Origin: Parcubacteria group bacterium
GTDB taxonomy: Bacteria; Patescibacteriota; Minisyncoccia; Phycocordibacterales; Phycocordibacteraceae
Assembly: GCA_028286605.1 (NCBI GenBank)
Contig: JAQBRE010000006.1
Span: 1-38,562, forward strand
DNA: 38,562 bases
Direction of reading: 5' to 3'
How positions within the stretch are numbered: position 1 is the first letter of the stretch; each line of letters starts with the position of its first letter. The notes under the pieces were generated by a model, which had not been told where the DNA came from, searched no databases, and worked only from the letters and a program-made list of their open reading frames with translations. This document shows, in pieces, positions 31,407-38,416 of the stretch. Made by a program: the position numbers and the translations under genes.

Positions 31407-32228
31407 CTAGGCGATCGCGGCGAGATGCGACCTGCGCCGGAGCGCAGCGCCGACGCCACCGAAGCCCAGAATCATCAAGGCCCAGGAAGCCGGTTCGGGC
31501 ACGCCGCCGGTGGTGACGTTGTCCCACATGACGTTCCGAGTCACGCCGCCGACGGCATTCTGGTTCTGCAGGATGACAGCTCCGAAGTTGGTGCTGAGAT
31601 CGCCGGCGTTACCGGTCGCATAATCAGGACTGAGGAGGCTCACGCTGTGCGACGCGTCGGACACCGTGTAGAGCAGGTTGCTCCCGTCGATGGTCACGCC
31701 CAGCGTCAGCCAGTCGTTGGTGGTGAAGCCCGTCGGCAACCCGATGTCCACGAACGCGGAGGTGACGTTGTTCCAGCCATAGGCGCTGATGCCGCTGCCG
31801 TTGTTCTCGAGCTCGATGATGCCATAGTCGGTGGGAACGCTGTTCACACCGTTGTTGCCGACGGCCCACAGACCCGCGATGCGCCCATTGCCCGGGTTCC
31901 ACGTCTTGTCGACAAAGATGTCGGCGGAGATGTGGGTGGTGCCGGGATCAGTGACCGTCGAACGCCCCTGCGTATTGTAGAAGGAGTTGGCCGCAGTCTG
32001 CCCGTCGCCCGCGGTGATAATCTCCTGGAGGACATTGCCGTGGGTGCCGCCAATATTAGTGACAGTGAAGCCGGCCGGAGCGAAACGGTCCGGAGACCAC
32101 ACGCCCGGACCCGGAGTCGCACTCAGCAGCACCGGCGTGTCGAAGGTGTTCGTGCCCGCCGAAGCGGCGCCGGCGCCGAGAGCCAACAAGGAGGCCGCGC
32201 AAACGGCAAGAAGAAGAGAGTGTCGCAA
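31407..32228 (-). CDS. PEP-CTERM-type secreted protein 2
   Basis: The start is a TTG at 32228 with GGAG 7 bases upstream, a well-supported unusual start codon. The 273-residue protein has a signal peptide (RHSLLLAVCAASLLALGAGA with ASA cleavage), a concanavalin/LamG-like beta body (TTHISADIFVDKTWNPGNGR, DYGIIELENNGSGISAYGWN) and the C-terminal tag VPEPASWALMILGFGGVG with AALRRR. The body is unrelated to PEP-CTERM protein 1, but leader and tag are alike. Alphaproteobacterial-style GC-rich composition. The plus-strand ORF 31425-32243 is its shadow. Confidence 0.85.
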   Translation of the reverse strand: MRHSLLLAVCAASLLALGAGAASAGTNTFDTPVLLSATPGPGVWSPDRFAPAGFTVTNIGGTHGNVLQEIITAGDGQTAANSFYNTQGRSTVTDPGTTHISADIFVDKTWNPGNGRIAGLWAVGNNGVNSVPTDYGIIELENNGSGISAYGWNNVTSAFVDIGLPTGFTTNDWLTLGVTIDGSNLLYTVSDASHSVSLLSPDYATGNAGDLSTNFGAVILQNQNAVGGVTRNVMWDNVTTGGVPEPASWALMILGFGGVGAALRRRSHLAAIA

Positions 32229-32273
32229 TGGAATTCTCCGTAACTGAGGTTGTGCCTACAGATCCCCAAAAGG

Positions 32274-32326
32274 TTCAACGTGGCCTAAAAAGTTCATCTG
32301 AGATGAGCGCTTTAGGCCACGTTGAA
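32274..32326 (-). promoter_or_regulatory. Conserved leader hairpin of PEP-CTERM gene 2
   Basis: Perfect 16-base inverted repeat TTCAACGTGGCCTAAA / TTTAGGCCACGTTGAA around a 21-base loop that itself contains TCATC-TGA-GATGA. It lies about 45 bases before the TTG start and may be an operator dyad or an RNA leader element. Confidence 0.65.
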
Positions 32327-32398
32327 AAATTGGAACCAATTGATTTGAAAGAACGCTGGTAAAACCTTAACATTTTTATCTAAATTAGGCAATAGAAA

Positions 32399-32420
32399 CG
32401 CCCGGCTGGTGTGCCGGGCG
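32399..32420 (-). terminator. Terminator after the C39-like gene
   Basis: Stem CGCCCGGC / GCCGGGCG with a 6-base loop; the minus strand continues TTTCTATT. Nearly identical to the terminator at 31362. Confidence 0.83.
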
Positions 32421-32441
32421 CTGTAGGGTAGTTCGGGAGCG

Positions 32442-33122
32442 TCAGTCGCCCCCATATGCGATCAATTCTTTGGGTTTGTGCGACAGATAGAAATCCTGAA
32501 GCAGGGTAACTTTTCCTCCTGCAGGATCCACTGCAACAAACGTGCCGTCTTCGTCAGACACGGCACGTATCCAGTGCGACGTGACGCCGCGACGTGAACC
32601 GTGCGAATGATCGAGCCGGAATACGACTGATGCACCTTGTGAAAGCCAGTCCTGGATGACGCTGAGTCCGTTACCTTGCGACAACGGTTGGCGCACCAGG
32701 ATTTTCAAGCTCGATGAAATGATCTCGAGGCTCTGAGTACGAATCCGACCCGAAGGGTCGATCAGTCCCAGTGCCTTGAAGCGTTGGGCAAGTTCGCGAG
32801 GATCGCGAGCTTGGCCCTTCTGCATCATGTCCATGGCAATATCCATGAACAGACATCCTTGGCCGCCGATCGTTGTCTTCTTGCCAAGCCGCACTTTATT
32901 CCAGCGCGGGTCGGTTTGTGAGAGAACGACCCGCGCGGCCGCAGGCGAAGCCTGCGGCTTCTCCATCATGCGGTCGTAAAAAGCTTTCGATTCAGCGGAG
33001 TCCAGAGAGGACTGCATCATCGTTCCGTACTGGTAGTTTGGGTCGGACGCGGCGGATTCCTGTGCGGCGCACAACCCTGCAGACAGCAGGAGTGCGAACA
33101 TCGCACAAAATATCAAACGCAT
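32442..33122 (-). CDS. Secreted C39-like cysteine peptidase
   Basis: The 226-residue protein has a signal peptide (MRLIFCAMFALLLSAGLCAA). A papain-like C39-type domain follows: LSQTDPRWNKVRLGKKTTIG leads into the catalytic-Cys segment GGQGCLFMDIAMDMM. The His segment is GVTSHWIRAVSDEDGTFVAV, then DPAGGKV, the usual 'H-w-v...v.DP..g' order. Such domains cleave at Gly-Gly motifs or act as cell-wall peptidases; the substrate is unknown here. It has TTGACA and AAGGAG upstream, and its terminator matches that of PEP-CTERM gene 2, placed next downstream. Confidence 0.78.
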   Translation of the reverse strand: MRLIFCAMFALLLSAGLCAAQESAASDPNYQYGTMMQSSLDSAESKAFYDRMMEKPQASPAAARVVLSQTDPRWNKVRLGKKTTIGGQGCLFMDIAMDMMQKGQARDPRELAQRFKALGLIDPSGRIRTQSLEIISSSLKILVRQPLSQGNGLSVIQDWLSQGASVVFRLDHSHGSRRGVTSHWIRAVSDEDGTFVAVDPAGGKVTLLQDFYLSHKPKELIAYGGD

Positions 33123-33168
33123 AACAAACTCTCCTTGTACTGTGGTGGGAAATTCTTTCCCTATATAT

Positions 33169-33197
33169 TTATTATCATATTAAATAGATATTGTCAA
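33169..33197 (-). promoter_or_regulatory. Promoter of the C39-like gene
   Basis: On the minus strand a perfect TTGACA (33197-33192), a 17-base spacer and TAATAA (33174-33169). AAGGAGAG precedes the ATG by about 6 bases. Confidence 0.5.
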
Positions 33198-33214
33198 GTT
33201 CATGATTGGTAGAT

Positions 33215-33251
33215 GAATACGGGCCGCGGGCAAAGCCCGCGGCCCGTATTC
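33215..33251. terminator. Long GC-rich hairpin after the PKD/IPT gene
   Basis: Perfect 17-bp stem, arms GAATACGGGCCGCGGGC / GCCCGCGGCCCGTATTC, loop AAA, just after the minus-strand stop at 33280. There is no long T-tract, but the stem is very stable. Confidence 0.8.
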
Positions 33252-33279
33252 TATATAGCTTCTTCAGATACTATTCCTG

Positions 33280-34263
33280 CTATTGAGCAGTAACCTGAAC
33301 GGAAGCGCTCGTACTGGTCGTATCACCGGCATCATCCGTGATCGTAAAGGTTGGCTGATACGAACCTGCCGCGTCATAAGCGTGCGTGAATGTTGCAGAG
33401 GTCTGAGTCGTCTGCGGCATCACAACAGCCAGAGCACGAAGCATCATGTTCTCGTCGCCCCATACTACTGAATAGTGCAGGTTGCCCGAGACATTGCTGC
33501 TTGCGTGCACGGTCCATGTGCCATCGGTACCCGCAACCAGCGTTACTGGCGCGTCGATTCCGTTAACTGAAAGGTGCGCCTTGATTGGGGCAGTCACCGT
33601 GAAGCTCACGACATTGCTCTTTCCCTTGTTACTATCGTTACCCTTCACCCACACCTTATACGTGCCTGCGGGGGTAGTGGAGGGAACTGTGAAGCTGATA
33701 TCGTTTGCATCCTGAATTGCCGCGCTGACGGTCGTAGTGCCGAAGTGTACTACGCTGCTAGAAGCGAATCCAGAACCGACTAGTGTCACCGCCGTACCGG
33801 CTAGGCCCGTACCCGGCGTTATCGAGGTGATGCTTGCAACCACATTGTTCGTACCGACCTGAACCTTTGCTGCATTCTTACTTACCGAGTGTCCTGAGTC
33901 ATCCGTTACGGTGAAGGTCGGCTGATACGTGCCCTTCGTGCTGTACGCGTGAGTGAAGGTCGCTGATGTTGTCGCCACCGGCGAAATCAGAGCATTACGA
34001 CGTAGCGCCGAATTCTCATCACCCCATATAACGGAGTAATGAAGATTCTGATCACCGATTTCCTTAACGTTCACCGTCCAGCTTCCGTTCTGATCGAGGG
34101 CAAGGCTGGTCGGACCAACAACGCTTGAAATCTGTGGCGCGCTACCTACCGTAACGGGTTGGTTAGGTGCCTGATAAAGATTCGTGGGAGGCATGTGCGC
34201 CATGCCCGAGAAGGTCATGAACGGCGCAAGGAACATGGCTCCTAATTTTGTTGCGAAATGCAT
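33280..34263 (-). CDS. Secreted PKD-IPT/TIG-PKD repeat protein
   Basis: The 327-residue protein has an N-terminal hydrophobic export signal (FATKLGAMFLAPFMTFSGMA). Order of domains: PKD-like repeat 1 (about 42-138, LHYSVIWGDENSALRRNAL and TFTHAYSTKGTYQPTFTVTD), an IPT/TIG domain (about 140-225, ITSITPGTGLAGTAVTLVGS), and PKD-like repeat 2 (LHYSVVWGDENMMLRALAVV and TFTHAYDAAGSYQPTFTITD). The two PKD copies are close relatives, so an internal duplication around the TIG domain is clear. Surface adhesion or scaffold roles are typical. No membrane or sorting anchor is seen. Confidence 0.88.
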   Translation of the reverse strand: MHFATKLGAMFLAPFMTFSGMAHMPPTNLYQAPNQPVTVGSAPQISSVVGPTSLALDQNGSWTVNVKEIGDQNLHYSVIWGDENSALRRNALISPVATTSATFTHAYSTKGTYQPTFTVTDDSGHSVSKNAAKVQVGTNNVVASITSITPGTGLAGTAVTLVGSGFASSSVVHFGTTTVSAAIQDANDISFTVPSTTPAGTYKVWVKGNDSNKGKSNVVSFTVTAPIKAHLSVNGIDAPVTLVAGTDGTWTVHASSNVSGNLHYSVVWGDENMMLRALAVVMPQTTQTSATFTHAYDAAGSYQPTFTITDDAGDTTSTSASVQVTAQ

Positions 34264-34951
34264 AAAGTGAATATCATTACGCTGATAAGGCGTACCGAAC
34301 CATATTCATCCTTTACTGTTTGCATCCATTGGTGCGATAGAACGGTACTGTTAAGAAGACGTCTAATGCTATTAGCGCTTACAGAAATCAACTCTCCCCT
34401 TTCACAAAATACTCATATAGTGGGCCGGATTCTGTCTCGGATAGACGCAATCTCGGATAGGCTAGCAGGGAAGTGGTAGGTCTATTTTTTGTACATATAT
34501 AAATAAACAGAGAAAAAGAAATAGATAGCAACGCACAGATCAGAAGTAATCCTGTAAGACCTTGAGAATATAGCCTGCAAGCGCAAAGCAACAGGGAAGA
34601 TGCCTTGGTAATTGATCTGAGGGAATGATTCAAATGCCGCCAATCCAAGGCTTGTTATAATGTTAGGACGTAAAAGATATATTGTGCGACGTACTCATAT
34701 ACAAAGGCCCCTTCTGACAATCATTAAATTTAGGCTTCTATGCTTTGACTCGATCTTCCCCTTCTCTTCCCTCTTCATGTGTCTGTAAATTTCTGAGCCA
34801 ACTCACCTCTTTATCTGCACAAAATTATTAAAATATTATTTACTCAAAACCGACCACTTCCCCGAAAACGAAAAAACACCGGTGGGGAACTCATAAATGG
34901 ATCTCTTCCTAAGAGAGCAAAAGGGGAGCTTTCGCTCCCCTGCTCGCTCCC
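34264..34951. other. 688-base AT-rich stretch without a convincing gene
   Basis: Only weak ORFs occur. One is a minus-strand TTG-started ORF at 34388-34648 with one hydrophobic segment; another is plus 34258-34479 with no protein-like features. An extended -10 (TGTTATAAT, about 34652-34660) points rightward. A pyrimidine tract (CTTCCCCTTCTCTTCCCTCTTC region, about 34754-34775) and the terminator of the downstream minus operon are present. It may hold decayed sequence or an unrecognised RNA. Confidence 0.5.
34916..34940 (-). terminator. Terminator after the DUF4258/DUF2283 pair
   Basis: Stem GGGGAGC / GCTCCCC with a 4-base loop, followed on the minus strand by TTTTGCTCTC. It lies 11 bases after the DUF2283 stop. 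Confidence 0.85.
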
Positions 34952-35191
34952 CTACACTATTGCCGGTAATCCCGAGGTTATAGTAATGGGGATTCCTGTG
35001 TCTACATTGCTTTCAAGATTCTTGATGAGTTCTTCTTGATTTGATGCATCGAGTATTTCCATACCGACTATATTCCCGAGAGTATCAACATCAACAAGCA
35101 AACGATCCTCAAGTTCAAGTGTCTTGTGCACTTTTCCGCCACTTACATACATATAGAGTGCATCAGCAATTCTGTCGTATTGAATAGTCAT
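34952..35191 (-). CDS. DUF2283 protein, probable antitoxin
   Basis: The 79-residue protein begins MTIQYDRIADALYMYVSGGK, continues with ELEDRLLVDVDTLGNIVGME, the DUF2283 core ('YD.eaDaLYi.....DE.....vvDyD..G.vvGiEil'). DUF2283 is often encoded with DUF4258 and is predicted to be an antitoxin. Here its start overlaps the DUF4258 stop by 4 bases (ATGA), giving translational coupling. AT-rich relative to core genes. Confidence 0.88.
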   Translation of the reverse strand: MTIQYDRIADALYMYVSGGKVHKTLELEDRLLVDVDTLGNIVGMEILDASNQEELIKNLESNVDTGIPITITSGLPAIV

Positions 35192-35448
35192 ACATCGATA
35201 TAATAAGCAGTAATAATGAAATAATCGTTAGTGCCCCGTACGTCTTCTTTATAGTATATAACTTGGATTATCTTTCCGTTAGCAAGCTTCTTTCTTACCT
35301 TAACCCTACCCTCAAAAGTTCTCATCGTAGAATCTGGTGACGAAATTGCTGACCTAAGTTCTTGCACATTTATGTTACGTTCTTGCATTCGATGCTGGAA
35401 ATGGTTTGGAAACTTAAGTCTTATCATTAGACGAATTATAAAATTCAT
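35188..35448 (-). CDS. DUF4258 protein, probable RelE-like toxin
   Basis: The 86-residue protein has FQHRMQERNINVQELRSAIS (about 18-37), VKVRKKLANGKIIQVIYYKE (about 49-68) and FIITAYYID at the end, matching DUF4258 ('hA..rm.eR.is...v...l' plus 'g...Vvy....d....viTvy'). DUF4258 is a RelE/BrnT-related mRNase-like fold. It is the first gene of the two-gene operon; the toxin-first order is usual for DUF4258-DUF2283 pairs. Confidence 0.82.
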   Translation of the reverse strand: MNFIIRLMIRLKFPNHFQHRMQERNINVQELRSAISSPDSTMRTFEGRVKVRKKLANGKIIQVIYYKEDVRGTNDYFIITAYYIDV

Positions 35449-35523
35449 CCTTACAGAACTACCGTAAATTAGTACTTCACAACCTACTTACGATTCATCA
35501 TTTCTATATATCTAAATCATTAT

Positions 35524-35802
35524 TTATTTATCCCCAGACCGTTTTGAATATTTTTCTAGCAAGGCTTGATAGATCGCTCGTGCCTCAGCTTCAGTCTCAT
35601 ATTGCTCAAGGGGAGCCCAGTTCGTCACTTGCTTCATGGTCATGCCTGAATGCGTTGCCCAGGTGAATTCCATCGCGCCTACGAGGTGGCGGCTGACTTC
35701 TTCAGAGAAGTAGATCGACACCGTCGCGAACGTACCGTCTGCGCGCTCGATAGTCTCTGATTCCAGATGCGTTACTTGCTTGGTTAGCTCTACGGGTTCC
35801 AT
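35524..35802 (-). CDS. Hypothetical 92-residue protein
   Basis: Soluble small protein (MEPVELTKQVTHLESETIER, VSRHLVGAMEFTWATHSGMT, EAEARAIYQALLEKYSKRSG). No family recognised; the last 30 residues form a predicted helix. It starts 8 bases after the end of the LOG gene on the same strand and is GC-richer than the toxin-antitoxin pair, so it belongs with the LOG/exonuclease operon. Confidence 0.7.
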   Translation of the reverse strand: MEPVELTKQVTHLESETIERADGTFATVSIYFSEEVSRHLVGAMEFTWATHSGMTMKQVTNWAPLEQYETEAEARAIYQALLEKYSKRSGDK

Positions 35803-35810
35803 ACAAAACC

Positions 35811-36584
35811 CTAGCAGCTCGTGACATTCTTCGTGATGTACGCCATTGCGTCGTCGACGCTGTCCGTGATGTAGAAGAGATCCAGGTCTGCGGCATCGAT
35901 AGCGCCGTGTTCGTCGAGAAGCTTATCTTTAAAGAAAGCTACAAGCGGGTTCCAGTATTCGCTGCCGAAACAGATTACGGGTATCCGTTTAATCTTCTTC
36001 GTCTGGATGAGCGTGATGATTTCCGTGAACTCATCGAGCGTTCCGAAGCCTCCGGGGAAATAGATGTATACGTCTGAAGCGAAGGCGAGCATCACTTTGC
36101 GAACGAAGAAGTGGTCGAAGGAAAGAGAGTCGGTTAGATACTTGTTGAGGCCCTGCTTATCGCCAAGGTTGATGTTCAGGCCTACAGATGCGCCGCCAGC
36201 CTCGAACGCGCCTTTGTTAGCTGCCTGCATGATGCCGGTGCTGCCACCGGTTATAACGGCGTATCCCGCCTGCGCGAGCTTCCCTGCGAGCGCATCGGCA
36301 TCTGCGTAGAAATGTGGCTCGAAGGTTTCGCGCGCGGTACCGAAGAAGGTCGCAGCGAGTCCGTACTTCCCTATCAATTCGAAGCCGCTGACGAACTCCG
36401 CCATGATCTTGAACACGCGCCAGCTTTCAAGCTGCGTCGGCTTACAGACGAGCGGCTGCGGCTGTGCAGGCACTTCCCTCTTCCCCACCTGGATAGCCTG
36501 GGCAAGTTTCTGTCCCATCACTTCGTGATGTTCAGGCGTATCTGATGCGAGCGGGAGCACAGGGGGCACTACGTTTTCTTCCAT
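35811..36584 (-). CDS. LOG-family (TIGR00730) nucleotide hydrolase
   Basis: Lysine-decarboxylase-like/LOG Rossmann protein; characterised members are nucleoside 5'-monophosphate phosphoribohydrolases that release cytokinins or nucleobases. The 257-residue protein has AVITGGSTGIMQAANKGAFE and the hallmark PGGFGTLDEFTEI (family PGGxGTxxE), with the catalytic Arg/Glu region in that motif. There is an N-terminal extension of about 55 residues not typical for short LOG proteins (PVLPLASDTPEHHEVMGQKL). It overlaps the exonuclease gene by 16 bases, implying an operon. Confidence 0.9.
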   Translation of the reverse strand: MEENVVPPVLPLASDTPEHHEVMGQKLAQAIQVGKREVPAQPQPLVCKPTQLESWRVFKIMAEFVSGFELIGKYGLAATFFGTARETFEPHFYADADALAGKLAQAGYAVITGGSTGIMQAANKGAFEAGGASVGLNINLGDKQGLNKYLTDSLSFDHFFVRKVMLAFASDVYIYFPGGFGTLDEFTEIITLIQTKKIKRIPVICFGSEYWNPLVAFFKDKLLDEHGAIDAADLDLFYITDSVDDAMAYITKNVTSC

Positions 36585-37165
36585 GGTATCTCGTACATTT
36601 CAAAGTCCGGTAATAGAGGTTTAGTATACGCCATGCGACTGAACACTTCCGCATGGGATAACGCCCCGGTGAGCGCATTGTGCGGTTTTGGTTCTTCAGG
36701 GATGCCGCAGTATTGAAGAATGGTATCGAGCTTGATAGCAGAACGATGATTCGCTTCCGGCGGTGTGATGCCGCGGTTCGTCATGTGCATCCAGGCGATC
36801 GTATGCGTATCAAGCGAACGCTGGGCGAACGTTGATTCAATACCGGCACGCCGCGCTGCGGCGCGAATGAACGCGCTATCGAATGCGACATTCTGTGCGA
36901 CGAGCGTATGGTTGCCGGGTCTATCCATCGCCCATGCCATGAATGCGGTTATCATTTCCGCTTCAGTCTTGCGGCTTGGATCCGTTATCTCCTCACGCGT
37001 GAACCCGTTCACCGCAAGCGCTTCATCGCTTATGTCTGCACCATCCCATACGCGACATTCATCGTAGAACTGCGCAGTGGGTTCATCGGTATCAACTGCA
37101 CCGATAGAAAGTATCGACGCTTTGCTCGGATCCAAGCCGCTGCTTTCGGTGTCTACGGCGATCAT
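36569..37165 (-). CDS. DnaQ-like 3'-5' exonuclease (DEDD family)
   Basis: The 198-residue protein has Exo I motif D5-x-E7 (MIAVDTESSGLD), Exo II with Asp in NVAFDSAFIRAAARRAG, and Exo III with His in PHNALTGALSHAEVFSRM. The usual last Asp of DEDDh (HNALxDA) is Gly here (HNALTGA), so either a variant subfamily or reduced metal binding. Members act in proofreading, RNA trimming or oligoribonucleotide turnover. First gene of the operon with the LOG gene and the 92-residue gene. Confidence 0.85.
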   Translation of the reverse strand: MIAVDTESSGLDPSKASILSIGAVDTDEPTAQFYDECRVWDGADISDEALAVNGFTREEITDPSRKTEAEMITAFMAWAMDRPGNHTLVAQNVAFDSAFIRAAARRAGIESTFAQRSLDTHTIAWMHMTNRGITPPEANHRSAIKLDTILQYCGIPEEPKPHNALTGALSHAEVFSRMAYTKPLLPDFEMYEIPWKKT

Positions 37166-37302
37166 TCTCTCTATGATAACAGGTGGTCAAAGACGACGCT
37201 GGAACCTTCATCACTACAGTGCCTCGACATTTCCCACAACCGACGTACCATAGATAGCGGAACCAGGTTCGGTTCTGAAATCACAAACAAAGGAGTTTTG
37301 TG

Positions 37303-37611
37303 ATGACTGATACCGCTATGTTTTCTGCTGCGCTGGAATCTCTTGAAACCGTTGCGAAACGAGACTTTCTTGCCCTACTAGAGGCTTCAGAGATCAATCC
37401 CGAACAGGTAAGCGGCCAGACTTTTGCGCGCATTCTACGTTTCGCGCATTTCTACGGCATAGGCGCCGGAGAGCTCTCTAGCAAGCTACGAGTTACGCTC
37501 AGCACGGTCAGCCGTTGGAGAACAGGTGTCGACCACCCCGGCATGTTTATGCGGGGAGACGCTATCGAGTTCATTCGCCAGCGTTTGCGTGAACTGAACA
37601 AGGCAGCGTAA
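37303..37611 (+). CDS. Small helix-turn-helix protein
   Basis: ATG 37303 is preferred to the GTG at 37300, as AGGAG lies 7 bases upstream of the ATG. The 102-residue protein is helical: an N-terminal part (TAMFSAALESLETVAKRDFL), then an HTH with YGIGAGELSSKLRVTLSTVS and RWRTG, of the Cro/C1 type. It could bind DNA, but the target is unknown. A promoter-like TCGACA-16-TACCAT lies at 37224-37251, and a terminator follows. It is built as an independent unit like the genes at 11841, 13499 and 17407. Confidence 0.7.
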   Translation: MTDTAMFSAALESLETVAKRDFLALLEASEINPEQVSGQTFARILRFAHFYGIGAGELSSKLRVTLSTVSRWRTGVDHPGMFMRGDAIEFIRQRLRELNKAA

Positions 37612-37630
37612 CTGCCAAATACTGAAAGAG

Positions 37631-37665
37631 GGTGGTTTGCGGAAACGCGACCACCTTTTCATTTT
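37631..37665 (+). terminator. Terminator after the HTH gene
   Basis: Outer stem GGTGGT / ACCACC with an inner GCG-GAAA-CGC hairpin, followed by TTTTCATTTTA. Confidence 0.85.
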
Positions 37666-37813
37666 ATGGCTGCCTGGAGCGATGTTGGAACCCTAACGAC
37701 AGTCCACAATTAGTAGAAATGAAAGTGCTTTGATTTGACTCAACTCATATAAAAACACTTGTTCTTCATCGAGAAAATTCTATGATGGGCTTATATAAAA
37801 TAGTTACAAATGT

Positions 37814-38182
37814 ATGCTTGATCACACAGGACTAGCGGTTAGAGACTTACGTGCAGCAAAGACATTTTACGAAGCGGCGCTCCTGCCTCTCGGGCTACCT
37901 GTGCGTTTCGAGGTTCCAGATAAAATTGTGGGCTTTGGCGTAGATTGGTCAGAGTTCATGGTGCATGTAGGAGAAACACGCCATGCGCATATATCTTTTA
38001 CTGCGCCAAGTAAAGAAGTGGTTAATGAATTTTACGCTAAAGGTCTCGCTTCAGGGGGTACGGATAATGGCGCTCCTGGATATAGGAAGAATATCAATGC
38101 CGGTCATTACGCTGCCTTTGTACTAGACCCAGAAGGTAACAATATAGAAGCAGTCTTCCACGATCCAAATCCAAGCGAGTAA
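37814..38182 (+). CDS. VOC-family (glyoxalase/bleomycin-resistance-like) protein
   Basis: The 122-residue protein fits one VOC domain: MLDHTGLAVRDLRAAKTFYE at the N-terminus with a potential metal ligand His4; HAHISFTAPSKEVVNEFYAK in the second beta-alpha-beta-beta unit; and the C-terminal AAFVLDPEGNNIEAVFHDP with Glu in NIEAV. These His/Glu ligands are those of type I extradiol dioxygenase/glyoxalase-like VOC proteins. The substrate cannot be told. It is AT-richer than core genes; TATAAA lies upstream. Confidence 0.88.
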   Translation: MLDHTGLAVRDLRAAKTFYEAALLPLGLPVRFEVPDKIVGFGVDWSEFMVHVGETRHAHISFTAPSKEVVNEFYAKGLASGGTDNGAPGYRKNINAGHYAAFVLDPEGNNIEAVFHDPNPSE

Positions 38183-38221
38183 GAATACTATTTAGTTTGC
38201 AAGAGCCTTCTTTTTATCTAC

Positions 38222-38383
38222 TTAGGAAAGGAATTTCCTTCGTTTCGATTTCAAAATAGCAGTCTCAATTTCATTCCATCCTAATTCGCCTATGCCCGCT
38301 TGTATCAAAAACGCCTGCACCGCCTCATTTGGTCGTGTTTCTTGACATAGACCTAGTAAATTTACCCAAAAAGTAGAGATGGG
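38222..38383 (-). pseudogene. Truncated remnant of an unknown gene
   Basis: An open minus-strand frame of 53 codons without an ATG or good alternative start; a TAG lies just before it (38384-38386). Its sequence is protein-like (FWVNLLGLCQETRPNEAVQA, GELGWNEIETAILKSKRRKF) and ends in a normal stop, so it looks like the C-terminal piece of a gene whose 5' part was deleted. It was not in the ORF track. Confidence 0.35.
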
Positions 38384-38416
38384 CTATACTCATAGGACAA
38401 TAAACTTGAATAACTT

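Noticed and set aside
31425-32243. 272-residue plus-strand ORF
   Set aside because: Antisense shadow of the GC-rich PEP-CTERM gene 2; no signal, domain or ribosome binding site. The same holds for 30619-31230.
34388-34648. 86-residue minus ORF with one hydrophobic segment
   Set aside because: It needs a TTG start without Shine-Dalgarno or clear promoter, has odd composition, and lies in an AT-rich gap; not convincing as a gene.
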